A stretch of 64,000 bases of DNA from Torreya grandis (taxonomy: Eukaryota; Streptophyta; Pinopsida; Cupressales; Taxaceae): assembly GCA_037957365.1 (NCBI GenBank), contig JARHVA010004905.1, positions 1,006,001-1,070,000 of the forward strand, in the 5' to 3' direction. This document shows positions 37,901 through 48,482 of this stretch, in pieces. A program made the position numbers and the translations under genes. The first letter of the stretch is position 1. Each line of letters begins with the position of its first letter. The notes below the pieces were generated by a model. The model had not been told where the DNA came from, searched no databases, and worked only from the letters and a program-made list of their open reading frames with translations.

Positions 37901-38059
37901 TACGTTATTGTGATCATTTGACTCTTATATCTTACAAATTTTTCATCAATCTATAAATAAGTTTGTTGACATGATGACTTCACTTGCTTCACATATACCC
38001 TCTTTATCCTCTTCCTCGAGAATATATATCACCATGCATTGCTTAACATTACCCTCCTA

Positions 38060-39160
38060 TGTATCAGCTAACATCCTCTTTATCAAAAATGTAACATCCA
38101 ACCCACATGAATTATGGTACAAGCAACTCATAGATTATATTTCCTTTTCTATTACCCCTTTTGGTCTCTCCAATAATGGGAGATGTGCCTTCATAAAATG
38201 TGTCACTCGTTACACTATACGAGGGGGACTTCTCTACAAGAGAGGTTTTGATGGTCTTTTTCTTAGATGCCTCACTAGTAATGAGACTCCCTTCACCATT
38301 AAAGAAGTCCATGATAGGATTTGTGGTTGGCATTTCAATGGTCAAGTAGTTACCAAGCGTATCTTTTGACTTGGCTATTATTGGCCCACACTTCATCAAG
38401 ACTGTGTTGATTACATTTAGCATTGCATCAAGTGTCAATAACATGCTAATCTCCTTCACATTCCAAGTCATGCATTACAAGTTTCCAAAGAATTTTGGCC
38501 CTTATCCCAATGGGGCTTAGATCTAATCAAGGAGATTAACCCTCATTCATCCCTCTATCATTGTTTTATCACTATTGTGACTAAATAATTCACCAAGTGG
38601 GTCAAGGCCATCCATCCCTCTCATCTCCACTAAAGTATAAAAAATTGTTGACTTCATTAACCATCACATCATCTATCATTTTGTTATCCCTCTTAAAATT
38701 ATAACAGATAATGGTAAATCTTTCAAAAACAAGACTGTTTAAAGTCTTTTTGATACATTTGGAATCAAATTAAGCTTCTCATCACTGTACTATCCATAAG
38801 CAAATGGATAGGCAGAAGATTCTAACAAAACATTGTCCAAAATTATCATGAATGTAGTCAATGATACAGGCAAGGATTGGCACACACACATTATTTTTGA
38901 TTTATGGTCTTACCACACTAACATTTTAACCCGTATGAGTGCTACACCTTTTTCTTTGGTTTATGGGATGGAGGCTATTTTGCCTCTTGAAGTCCAAATT
39001 CCTTCTCTTCACATTTCTATACAAGACATACTTATTAATTTGGCTCAACTTGAATTGCTTTATGAGCACCATCTCATAGCCATCAACCACCTCCAAATCT
39101 ATCAAGAGCATATCAAATGTGCTTATAAAAAAAAATCAAAGAGTGAGATTTCAATATAGG
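38060..39160 (+). pseudogene. E3 integrase, broken
   Basis: A leader region (RYTIRGGLLYKRGFDGLFLR near 38,205-38,265) precedes the zinc-binding region: EVHDRICGWHFNG, then GYYWPTLHQDCVDYI-HCIKC near 38,305-38,440. The core start W-GLDLIKEINPHSSLYHCF holds the first catalytic Asp near 38,520. The middle contains ITDNGK-like sequence near 38,700. The end has LWSYHTNILTRMSATPFSLV and YGMEAILPLEVQIPS at 38,900-39,010, the conserved TP-SLVYG-EA-LP block. At least one frameshift lies between 38,370 and 38,833, with several stops. Confidence 0.85.
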
Positions 39161-39179
39161 AGATCTCATTATAAAATAA

Positions 39180-39345
39180 AATCAACATGTGATGAAAATG
39201 GAGAAAATCAAATGGGGTAAGTTTGCTCCTAATTAGCTTGGACCTTATATCATAACTCACAAGTATGGCTCAGGAACTTATCACTTATCTTCTCTTGAAG
39301 GAAGGCAAAACCCTGAGCCTTTTAATGCCTTACACCTATGATAAT
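39180..39345 (+). pseudogene. E3 pol C-terminal tail
   Basis: Reads KMEKIKWGKFAPN, then GPYIITHKYGSGTYHLSSLE and PFNALHL, the short SH3-like tail after integrase in Tat elements. The same tail survives in E3n near 47,475-47,575 although E3n has lost the rest of pol. Confidence 0.75.
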
Positions 39346-39506
39346 TATTTTGTTAAAAATCATCACTTCACCTTGTGTTTAACTTGAACTCATCCCTTGA
39401 GCATCCATATTACATTAATTTGCCTTCCTCTTCACCCTTAATCCTATATACTTAGTTAACTTGCGCAGTGGTATGGTTTTTCCCTCAAAGTGGAAAAATA
39501 CTAAGC

Positions 39507-39903
39507 CTACATAGTCTTATCCATGACTAAAAGAACAAAAAAAAGAAAAAGAAAACAAACAAACAAACAAATGGTATATGTGACAAGTTATAAACTCTCA
39601 GGTCATGTTTCTCAAGGTAGACTGCTCCCTTGAAGGACAAATATGTAACTTCCCTTTGCTACTATTAATAGACTGATCCCTTAAAGGATAGCTATTTAAA
39701 CTTTAAAATGAATGCTTAGACCACTCCCTTGAAGGATGGCTAAGCCAAGATTTGTTCTCAAAGAGAAATATAAATAAGAAAGGCTTCACACATTGATCAA
39801 ATTTATATGGCCTTAACCCATATAAAATCCCATTGTAGGCTTACTGCATTGATCAATTTACACAAAACAAAAATAAAGCTTTAGGTCATGGACTTGTCTA
39901 TAG
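39507..39903 (+). other. E3 3' structured block: inverted repeat enclosing three + two short repeats
   Basis: Arm 1 at 39,507-39,533 and arm 2 at 39,879-39,903 are inverted copies (arm 2 core GTCATGGACTTGTCTATAG). Between them lie three copies of TAGACTGCTCCCTTGAAGG-like sequence (39,618-39,638; 39,669-39,692; 39,717-39,740) and two of GGCTTC-CATTGATCA (39,782-39,801; 39,837-39,858). The same order is found in E3n at 46,849-47,286. No reading frame explains it. Confidence 0.75.
39535..39572 (+). repeat. A-rich low-complexity run
   Basis: AAAAAG and CAAA repeats in the 3' untranslated part of E3, between arm 1 and the first internal repeat. Confidence 0.8.
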
Positions 39904-40529
39904 TAGCTCTCAAGTCACCCATAATAGGGGCATATCAACCCCACTTTTTAGGTTATGCTACCCAAACATTTTTCCTCATTTTAACCTTTTTTCCCCTCAT
40001 ACTCTTTTAAGGGACTGTGAAGCTCACTTACTATAAGGTAAACATGATGCTTCTCTAACAAACACAATGATTCAAAGATATAAGGAATGAAAGAGGCTCA
40101 TTTTCCTAAGCCTATTTATGTTTTATTTATGATCTTTACTAGTGTGTCAACATTTTGAGTCTTTATTTCCCCATCCACATCACATGTCGATATCTTTACT
40201 GAGATGAAAAATAATGTCATACCAGCACTATCAAATCCTAATTATTTTATTTTATGCATACACCATCACAAATATATAAAAATTCTAAAATAAACTAACA
40301 TAACTAATTTATTCATTTTATGCATACACCATCATAAAATAAGGAAAAATGCTAAGATGAAACTAACAAACCAACTATGCATATACCATCACATATATGG
40401 GAAAGGTTAGTCTAACTCAACTAACATGATCAACATTAACATCAAAATTAACATATCATTAAATAATTAACATATATCATCTACATCAATATCCTCATTA
40501 CAATCATAATAAATAAACATCTCATACAC

Positions 40530-40546
40530 ACACACACACACACAAT
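40530..40546. repeat. (CA)n microsatellite
   Basis: Short run of CA dinucleotides in the E3 3' non-coding region. Confidence 0.85.
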
Positions 40547-40639
40547 GATCAATAACATGTCCATCAATATATCATCATAATATCATCTATGTCTTAAAAT
40601 ATACATCTCACATCTTTAGCTCATAGGCTAGTCTATCAT

Positions 40640-42400
40640 ATAATAAATATACTAAAAAATGACAAAATCTAGCACTCAGAATCATCAAGGCTCTCCATGT
40701 GGTAGTGACAAAGGAGTGTCATCACCACTCTTAGCCCATCAACATTTGTGTGAGATAGAAGTTGTGGCATGTGACATAGATCTCTCATGTTCCCTAAAAT
40801 TAGAATACCACTAAATCTATGAAAACTCTCTAATGGCCCTCTCATAATAGGAAATCTCATCAAGGGTAGTATTATATCTCAATAGAGATATAATTTGTGC
40901 AGGTCCCATAGCACCTAATGATGGCCCAACCTATACTAGTCCTTATGGTGGTGGAGGAGGAGTAACCTAACCTATTTCTTTAAGGTTATCCCTCTCTTCT
41001 ATCACTGTAGTCACTTAACCCTATAAAAATTTGACCTTGCCCTATAGTCCTACAACTTGGCCCTATAATGCCCTAACCTAGCCCTACAACATCAAAAATT
41101 ACCCTTTTAAGGCTAATACTTGTGCCTATGTTATATCTCTAGCCTACAAAGTTACATCTTGTGCCTATATGGCTACATCCCTCTTCCTCACCAACCCCTA
41201 TAAATTAGGTGGTGGCATCCTAACCTCCACTATGGGATGTAAACCTACCCACCAAGATGTATATGTTTTTGTGTACCCTAGATCTCCAACACCTAGCCCT
41301 ACTAGTAACTCCTCAAAATCTAGCCCATTTATCTCTTGGGGTAATGGTAGGGGTGCCTCTATGTCATCCCTCCTATATCAAGGGAAGGTAGGTAGAATAT
41401 CATGTAGTAGACTAAACTACCTCTTGACCTATGTCATGGGTACCATCTCTAACTCACCAACTCATCTCCCCCTGACCCATAGTGAGATTTATAAACTAAC
41501 AAGCTACTATGCCTATCCTCTAAATATCAGGTATGTCAGGTTGGGTCTCCAAAAAATATCTATAGGGATCAAACCCTCAATCATGCACCTATAATAGGCA
41601 ATATTATGCACTACACCATCCACTTGGGTATATTTCATGCCCTCTCTCCATCATTTAAAACCAACCTTGAAACTAGCTAGAATCATGGTAGGTAACCCCA
41701 ATGGTCATGTCACCATGATGTGCTCATATGCCCAATAGTATAGTATATGACTAACACAAACTATATCACCATCACAGTTTCAAACCCCACATTGATCTAT
41801 ATAACTATGCTAAAAATTCTAGACTCCATGCAAAAATAGTCCACTACTCAACCATCTATGTAAGCACACCTATCAATGCAATTATAAATCTACCATCATC
41901 TATGTTTGGTAATACATATACCATGATCCTGATCATTATCAGGATGTTCAATCGATGTTACTCTTCATTAGCCATATACAATGGCTCATAAGTGAAACTC
42001 ATAAAATGATAAGTCACCTTGATAACATACTCACCATAAAATGCCACCATGTGGATATCATGCTCCTCTCTTGAGCATGTAAAGATATCCTCACCCTGGA
42101 GTGGTAGTTATAAAATCTTATAGACATCCTCTTGGGTCACTATCAACTTGTCGATTGGTAGATGGAAGGTGTTGGTGGTGTGATCCCACCTCTCAATCAA
42201 TGCTATCATAAAGCTCAAATATTGAGAGACTCGATAATACCATCACACTCCTCCTAACCCCATGGTTGATATATTCTCCCATTCATCTAGAGTGGTATCC
42301 CTCCTCATACACGTCAAAATCCTTGATAGATGATCTTGTAATGTCAACTCCATCCTTGTCTGCATCCATACACACACAACTAAAGTCACATACCTTTTAA
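40640..42400 (-). pseudogene. antisense plant mobile domain (PMD) pseudogene carried by E3
   Basis: On the minus strand, opposite to E3, translation gives RDTTLDEWENISTMGLGGV, then ALIERWDHTTNTFHLPIDKL at about 42,155-42,215. IVTQEDVYKIL-LPLQGEDIF follows, then FLA-LYRSM and WAYEHIMVT-PLGLP near 41,690-41,740, and IEGLIPIDIFWRPN near 41,550-41,590. ERW-x-T-TFHLP, T--EDV---LGLP and WA-EH(I) are hallmarks of the plant mobile domain ('aminotransferase-like' family, as in MAIN/MAIL1), known to be carried by some plant LTR elements. Stops break it. E3n has no counterpart. A plus-strand frame at 41,169-41,594 is its shadow. N- and C-terminal ends are approximate. Confidence 0.75.
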
Positions 42401-42436
42401 TATATTCTATCACCACCTTTTTTCCCTTCCCTCTAG

Positions 42437-42521
42437 AAGAACTACATTGGTCTAACGCCCTAAACTAGGTTATGTAGGTAGCACTCAATCGACATAAGGT
42501 CTTCTAAGGTTAGCTCAGCCA
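42437..42521 (+). repeat. E3 duplicated 85-bp unit, copy 1
   Basis: Begins AGAACTACATTGG and ends TTAGCTCAGCCAT, with TATGTAGGTAGCACTCA in the middle. Copy 2 lies at 42,796-42,880. The same pair of units exists in E3n on the opposite strand. Confidence 0.85.
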
Positions 42522-42795
42522 TATACCCACCTAACTAACTATCCTACTCTTTTGTCTCTACCCTAGGCTTCACTACCTCTCTCTCTACCCTAAGCTTTAC
42601 TACCTCTTTTACCTCTCCACCCTAGGCCTACCTACCTATCAAAACTCTAGGCCTCATATCCTATATCCTTGACCCTTAACATTATGCCCTATCTTTTAAG
42701 CCCTAGACCTCTTGATCTATCTTAACCTACCTTTTTACCCATTATCCCTAACACACCTTTTAACCATACTTTAGATCTTTTTCTTAGGCTCTAGG

Positions 42796-42880
42796 AGAAC
42801 TATAATGGCTTGAGGCCCTAAACTGAGCTATGTAGGTAGCACTCAGTCAACATAGGGTCTTCTAAGGCTAGCTCGGCCAT
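42796..42880 (+). repeat. E3 duplicated 85-bp unit, copy 2
   Basis: Begins AGAACTATAATGG and ends CTAGCTCGGCCAT. Contains TGAGGCCCTAAACTGAGC, less eroded than copy 1. Confidence 0.85.
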
Positions 42881-43783
42881 TAGGCTAGTTAACTACTTCC
42901 ACTAGGGACCCAAATTGACCCTTTCTCCTATTTTGCTAGTTTTTCATAGTCATTGACATCTAATTTAATGCTAATATTAGTGCTTTATAGGTATAAGTGT
43001 TGGCTGACATCAATAGACACCTGTCAACCTTGGTATCATGTCATTCAATGTTGGTGGACCTCATCGATTGGTTCAGCCCTAGTGTTAAATGGTCCAAACC
43101 TAAAACTATAATTTTAACCTAAAAACCTAGCCAAAATTCCCTTCAACTTATCCTAAAACTACCCTACCTTATTTCTTGCTCCTCTACTAACATTTTCTAT
43201 ACCCCTACCTCTAAATTAGCCTAAAAGTTTGAAATAACCAAATCAAGTTTTAAAACAACTAGTAGAGGATCTTATCTCATCTCTCCATCTCCTCTAGGTT
43301 AGCATGACTTGATCTTGTGGTGGTGCACCTCTTACTAGGTCCCCTCCTTACTCTACCATCTCAGTCACTCTCATAGCTCTATTTTTTCTCCAATCATAAA
43401 TTGTAATTAAGTTTGGTCAACCACTAGACCCCCTTTTTATCAGGTTTAGTCAGTCACTGATGTCAGCATGCTTGACCTAGTTTATCAACATCGATGTTTA
43501 TGCCTAATGACATTGGTAATTTTGCCCTAATATATTGATGTCAACACTATTTATTACTAATATCAGCAATGTCACCGATATTGGTACCATTACAATAATT
43601 TTTTCCCATGTTTTTAGACTTTACCCATACTCTAGGGTAATTTGAAGATCAAGTATTTCTCCCCAACCATGATAAATTCCATTAGATATCACTTAAATCT
43701 TCACCCACAATGAATTTACTTAGAGATCATGAATATCTCCTCACTCATTGACCCTTTTACACCAACCTTGCATTGCTTGTCTT
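42880..43783 (+). other. E3 3' region with a second palindrome cluster
   Basis: Non-coding. Eroded GACRTCRGT-type palindromes occur at about 42,951-43,080 and 43,435-43,600. E3n inserted at the end of this stretch. Confidence 0.6.
43779..43783 (+). repeat. E3n target-site duplication, left (GTCTT)
   Basis: Identical to 53,690-53,694. Confidence 0.9.
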
Positions 43784-45247
43784 TGTTTCTATGCTATTTT
43801 TGCTTTTCGCATTCAAAGAGAGAAATGAGAAACTAGAAGAAGAAATGGTCTGAGGCTTGTATGTAACTGGATGTAGTTGTGCACACCATAATCAAGACAT
43901 TGTGAGAACTCCTCTTTGGTTGTGGAGGATGACACCTAAAAAGGAAAGAGACTAAAACATGGAAAGGCATTAGATGAGGAGATGGTGGGTTGCCAAGCAA
44001 AAGCTTGATCCCAGAAGCAAAATTTTGAGGGATGTCAACCCACTGATTGATAAAAGGATGTCTGATAAATAGCAGAATGATAAAATACTACAATGATAAA
44101 GACTGAAAAGGAAATGGAAGCAAATTCTTACCTAAATGATGCTATTAGGATGGTCATAGTTACCAGCGTCAGTGGTCCTATCGGCGGCGGTTGGTCAAGG
44201 TCTGTCGACGTCGGTTATTCTACCGATGTCAGTTTGGGCGGTGGTCTCTATGGCTGGCATCGGTCGGGGTAGTAGTCTGTGGTCGGGTCTGTGGTCTGTA
44301 GACAAGTTTGAAAAGGGGTCTGGATGGGTTTATGGTCTATGGAATGGACTGTGGTCTCGTCTGAGAGTCAGGGAGGTCTATTTAGAGGTCTGAGAGATTG
44401 CCTAGAGTTCTGAGGGACTTGTTTTGGGTCTGAGGGACTGAAAATGTTGCCTGGGAAAGTGGCTAGTTGGGAACTAGAAGCACAGAGGGGAATGAATAAG
44501 AGGCAGGGGTCTGAGAAGGCCTTTCAGCCTCTCAGGGGAAGGATAGGGAAGGTCTTGGCAGTGATTAGCTAAATAGATAGATTAAACAAGAAATGAAATA
44601 GAAAACAACACTGTGCTTACCTCTTGCTTGCTGATGGAAGAATGGAAAAACTTGTTGCTGCTAATGTCCCTGTTGTTGATGCTTGGTAGTGCAGAAGACT
44701 TGTTGCTGGTGGAGCTTGCTATGTGCCTGAGAGAGAGAGAGAGAGGTCTGAAGGTTGGTGGATTGATTGATTGATTGTCAGATTCAAGAGTCGGATGAAG
44801 AGTAGGGGTGAAGGAGGATAATGGATGCAAAAAACCGTTATGAAGGAAACTGATGCTGACAATATCACCGACGTCGGTTGACAATTGATCGACGTTGGTG
44901 GCTGGAAGGCAAGAAAAAGGCTAAAAATAGCCTTTCATCTATTTTCCCAACTGCTAGGTCAACGAGTCCAAAGAAGAAATGGTTGAAGGTGATTAAAATG
45001 GATGAGATGTTAAAGGGGAGAAGTTGGAATGGGGGTCTAGGCATTAATATTGGCCATGTGGGGAATGAAGGGAATCCAAAGAAGGGTATCCAAGGGTGGT
45101 GAGGTGGTAAGGGAGAGAGAATTATTAACTTAAAATAAGATAATTATTTCAAATTAATAAGACATGGGTTAGGAGTGGTTAAGTGGACCAAAGGGGACTA
45201 AGGGGGGGAGAAAGGACCAAGGGGTAGACACGATTTCGATGTCTACA
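43784..45247 (-). repeat. E3n 3' LTR (element orientation)
   Basis: On the plus strand it starts TGTTTCTATG and ends GATGTCTACA, i.e. TGTAGACATC...CATAGAAACA in element sense. Holds a palindrome cluster at 44,163-44,260 and the perfect ACCGACGTCGGT at about 44,867-44,878, with GATCGACGTTGGTG at 44,887-44,900. A plus-strand frame at 44,172-44,393 recurs in the other LTR and is not a gene. Confidence 0.93.
44724..44777. repeat. (GA)n and (GATT)n microsatellites inside the E3n LTR
   Basis: A GA run is followed some 25 bases later by GATT repeats. Both recur, shortened, in the other LTR near 53,176 and 53,206. Confidence 0.85.
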
Positions 45248-45263
45248 TTTGCCCCTTTTTGTC
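45248..45263 (-). other. E3n polypurine tract
   Basis: On the minus strand GACAAAAAGGGGCAAA directly precedes the 3' LTR start TGTAGAC. Confidence 0.85.
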
Positions 45264-45921
45264 TTGTTGGTTGTTCTAGGCAAAATGTAAGACAAAAATA
45301 GGAGTTGATTACCCCAGGTGTGGGATAAGGTTGATTTCATCTTATTGGTTGTTCAAGTGAACTGCAAGACAAAAATAGGAAGAGGTTGATTGCCCCGACT
45401 ATGGATGAGGTATTCCCCCTCAAAGCAGGAGTTGAGGGAAGGGAACCTGGAATCGGGTGCTGATTTGATAGAAAGTGGATGAAAAAGGATGAAGGTGTAA
45501 GTGTGAATGCTACAAAAGTCGTGATTGCATGTATACCACTTCACGAGATGGTCAAGTTAAATTATCGCAGGTCAAGGGTCGAGGAGTGCCAAAATTGAAG
45601 TAACCAGGCCCCAGCATTAGTCATAGTTGATTGGGTTATTCAATTTAAGCTGAAGCTTCAATGGTCATCATGTTCCAGGTATCCTGGGCTTAGGGAGTGC
45701 TCCCGAAAACATGAAAATGTCACAAGTAGTGGGGATCAACCAACTTGCAATCCTATACTTGTGAAGGTCAAATAGTCTGTGCACAATTTTGCTAACCAGT
45801 CGTGGGGTAGCATACATGCAAAAACAACCAAGGCGAAGTCATCTTGGAAGTGGTCAAGGTCAGAGGAGATAGTCATGATCTCCATGATCATTGGTCAAGG
45901 TGGATGGATGGATGAAGGAAT
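45264..45921 (-). other. E3n 3' non-coding region
   Basis: No protein-like frame. Contains two short repeats of AACTGCAAGACAAAAATAGG type near 45,280 and 45,360, at the polypurine side. Confidence 0.5.
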
Positions 45922-45998
45922 GTGGCCGAGCTAACCTCAGAACACTGAGTGCTGCCTACATAGCCCTTGTGGTGAGGGCCTCAGGCCAATGTAGTTCT
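45922..45998 (-). repeat. E3n duplicated unit, copy 2 (element order)
   Basis: Plus strand: GGCCGAGCTAACCTCAG...TGCTGCCTACATAGCCC...GAGGGCCTCAGGCCAATGTAGTTCT. Reverse complement of the E3 unit at 42,437-42,521. Includes the perfect palindrome-like GGGCCTCAGGCC. Confidence 0.85.
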
Positions 45999-46124
45999 CC
46001 CAAAGAGGGAGGAAGGGTCAAAGTGGTCGATGGTCTTGGTCTAGGTCAAGGTCATGGTCAAAGGTCAAGAGATTGGTCAAAGAGAAGAATGGTTTGTCCA
46101 TCAAAGAGATGAAAAAATGAGGGT

Positions 46125-46209
46125 GGTCGAGCTAACCTCAGAAGATGGTCGTGTCATCTAAGTGCTACCTACATAGCCCAAGTCTTAGGGCCTCAGGCCA
46201 ATGTAGTTC
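46125..46209 (-). repeat. E3n duplicated unit, copy 1 (element order)
   Basis: Plus strand: GGTCGAGCTAACCTCAG...GTGCTACCTACATAGCCC...AGGGCCTCAGGCCAATGTAG. Same unit as 45,922-45,998, about 200 bases away. Confidence 0.85.
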
Positions 46210-46848
46210 AGATGAAGAGGCAAAAAAGTTGATGATTGGTCTTGGTCATGATGAATGATGAGGGTAAGATGATGTTGTAGCCTTTTCCATATTGTGTGGT
46301 GATGTATTCTGCAACATTGGTCGAGTGGTCTTTCATCCCTAGCAATTTTCCATATTCGTGATGGATGTATGCTAAAAATGAATTGAGGTCTATTTATGCT
46401 TCAGCAAGTATTGGTTTATGCTTAACATAAATTGTGTCGGGTTGATAGTTTCCATGTGTATTGGTGTCCATAGAAACTATGTGAAATGGACTAGGTCATA
46501 TCGGTGGTCTGAAAATGTTCTGGTTTTGATTTGGGTTTGGTTGGATAGATAATGATTGGATTGAATGCATGACCAAGATGTGTCAAAGGTGAAAGGCAAA
46601 TTACTCTTTCATTGACAAGGACCAGAATGAGAGCATAGATAGGGGTTGTTAGAACAAAGAGCCCCATTCATGCATTGCGTTATTGACCAGTGGTTGTGTT
46701 TAGAGAAGCAATCAAATCACTTGACGTTAAGTGAGCTCGAAATCCCTTGAGTATGCAGGGGTGATAGGTTTGATATGATATGTAAGGAAGGGGGAACCCT
46801 TTTTGGCAGGAATAACTTTTCCCCTTTTATAGGTGACCCCAAGAATGA

Positions 46849-47286
46849 CTATAGACAAGTCCATGACTCTAAAGTTTGGTCAGTCAATTTTTTTTTTGTT
46901 TTTTTTTTGGTGCAGACTGATCAATGTGGGAAGCCTGCGATGGGATGTTGTCTTGCTTTGTGGTCATGTCATGAAGCTGATCGATGCAGGAAGCTTCTAA
47001 GAAAGTGCTATGTATGTAACAAAATTTATGCATAGCCATCCTACGAGGGAGTGGTCTATATTCTGCTTTTTATGTTTTTGATATGACTTTGGCCTAGCTG
47101 TCCTTCAAGGGAGCAGTCTAGTAAATACAGTAATGATGATGCAGCTGTCCTTCGAGGGAGCAGTCTACATTTATAGTTTTATGACCTTGGAATATGCATC
47201 CCATTTTTATAGTTTTGATTTTTTATTTTGATTTTGATTTTGATTTTTTCTTTTGACTAGACTTTTGGTCATGGACTTGACTATAG
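46849..47286 (-). other. E3n 3' structured block: inverted repeat enclosing three + two short repeats
   Basis: Arms at 46,849-46,874 and 47,262-47,286 share a 20-base core (GTCATGGACTTG-CTATAG) in inverted orientation. Inside: three copies of the TAGACTGCTCCCT-GAAGGACAGC motif (minus sense; 47,143-47,167, 47,096-47,120, 47,034-47,058) and two of TGATC-ATG--GGAAGC (46,918-46,935; 46,978-46,996). Order and orientation match E3 at 39,507-39,903. The frame at 46,775-47,035 is not protein-like. Confidence 0.8.
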
Positions 47287-47474
47287 AGGTTTAGAGGGTC
47301 TCCCTTTTATTAGGATGAAGTGTTCGTGCTCGATAAAAGGGGTGACTGATGTTTGCAGGGTTGAGGGTGGAAAGAAATAAGAATGTCAATGACAGGGACT
47401 ACTCAAGGGATCGAGCTCAAGTTAGATGTCAAGTGAATAATTACTTGACTAACAATGGACTGGTCAAAGATGCA

Positions 47475-47575
47475 AGGCATAAAAGGGGCTCAGGTTCTGA
47501 AAAAGTCTTGACCTATGCTTGTGTTATGATGTAAGGTCTGAATCAATTAGGAGCAAACTTGCCCCATTTGCTTCG
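47475..47575 (-). pseudogene. E3n remnant of the pol C-terminal tail
   Basis: The minus strand contains AAATGGGGCAAGTTTGCTCC then ACCTTACATCATAACACA, matching E3 at 39,212-39,260 (KWGKFAPN-xxPYIITH). This is the only part of pol left in E3n, showing that pol was lost from an ancestor that had it. Confidence 0.75.
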
Positions 47576-47579
47576 TTCC

Positions 47580-48005
47580 AAATTGGTCACATGTTGATTG
47601 ATGTTGAAGGAGTTGGTTGATGTTTGGTCAAAGTTTGGGGTCGATGCTGAAGAAGTGGATTGATATTTGATCAAGGTTTGATTGAGGTCAGTTTGAACAT
47701 TTGGTTGAAGATAGGTTGAATGTTTTATCGAGGTCGGGTCGACGGTCTGGTTAAGGTCAGGTTGAATGTTTGGTTGAGGTCAGGTCGATGCTTGGTTGAG
47801 GCCTAGTTGAGGTTTAGGATTAAAAGAGTGATTGATATTTGGTCGAGACAGGGTTGAAAGGTTGGTCAAGGCTTGGATGAAGGTTGAATTCCCCCAGTGG
47901 CTAAGGAGAATGTTTGATAGATTGGTCAAGGTCAGTTGAGGCTTGGTGGTCAGATTGACTATGTTGATGTCGAATAAGGGGGTTAGAGGTGGCAAAGGGA
48001 CCATA
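47580..48005 (-). repeat. degenerate GGTTGAGGTC-type repeat tract replacing pol in E3n
   Basis: The plus strand repeats variants of TTGGTTGAGGTCAGGTTGA with a period of roughly 20-27 bases. In element sense, read in the gag direction, it gives an Asn/Gln/Thr-rich peptide with recurring PxLNQT-like text. It sits exactly between the last gag knuckle and the pol tail, i.e. where E3 has all its pol domains. Confidence 0.7.
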
Positions 48006-48059
48006 ATCAGGCATGGAGATCTCGGTTTAGGTGATGAGGCTTGAGAAGCATGGGTCGGT

Positions 48060-48480
48060 GTTGATGATTTGTCGAAGGGGTGGTCAAGAGGATCCTTGAT
48101 GAGAAGGGTATCCTTTCTCCATTATTGACGAATGATAGCTTTAAGAGTGCAGCAGCGCTAAGTGTCATGTCCCAAAGTGTGATGATAATGACAAAATTTA
48201 GAGTTATCAAACCAAGATGGTCTCGGTCTGAGAGTTGATGAGTGGGATGGTGTTGAAGGTTTGCTGACAATGTGGTCAAGAAGAAGGGTGTCTTTCTCCA
48301 AACATTGGCGAATGACAATCCTGAGGGCACAATAATGCTCAGTGTTGTGCCCAGGCGTGCGATGATATGCACAAATCTGAGTGTCGTCAAACCAGGGTGG
48401 TTTTGGTTTGAGGGATTGATATGGTTTAAGAGGTGGGAGATTGATGCGAGAAGAGTGCAACAACTATCGTAACAGCAGGG
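48060..48480 (-). pseudogene. E3n gag: two tandem C-x2-H-x4-H-x4-C knuckles
   Basis: The minus strand reads WFDDTQICAYHRTPGHNTEH (Cys and His in C-x2-H-x4-H spacing) and, about 53 residues later, WFDNSKFCHYHHTLGHDT followed by a stop and RCAALKAIIRQ. Each is followed by a similar helical segment (IVIRQCLEKDTLLLDHIV; IIRQ-WRKDTLLIKD). E3 has only one counterpart (34,950-35,040). Such knuckles bind nucleic acid in gag proteins. Confidence 0.75.
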
Positions 48481-48482
48481 CA

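Noticed and set aside
39618..39740. Regularly spaced short repeats as a CRISPR array
   Set aside because: Only three imperfect units, plant retroelement context, no cas genes; the units recur in E3n as part of the element.
41169..41594. 141-codon plus-strand frame
   Set aside because: Shadow of the antisense PMD pseudogene; the minus strand carries the recognisable motifs.
44172..44393. Open frame in both E3n LTRs (also 52,582-52,839)
   Set aside because: It is repeated only because the LTR is repeated. It reads through the palindrome cluster and a GTGGTCTG-rich stretch and has no protein-like composition.
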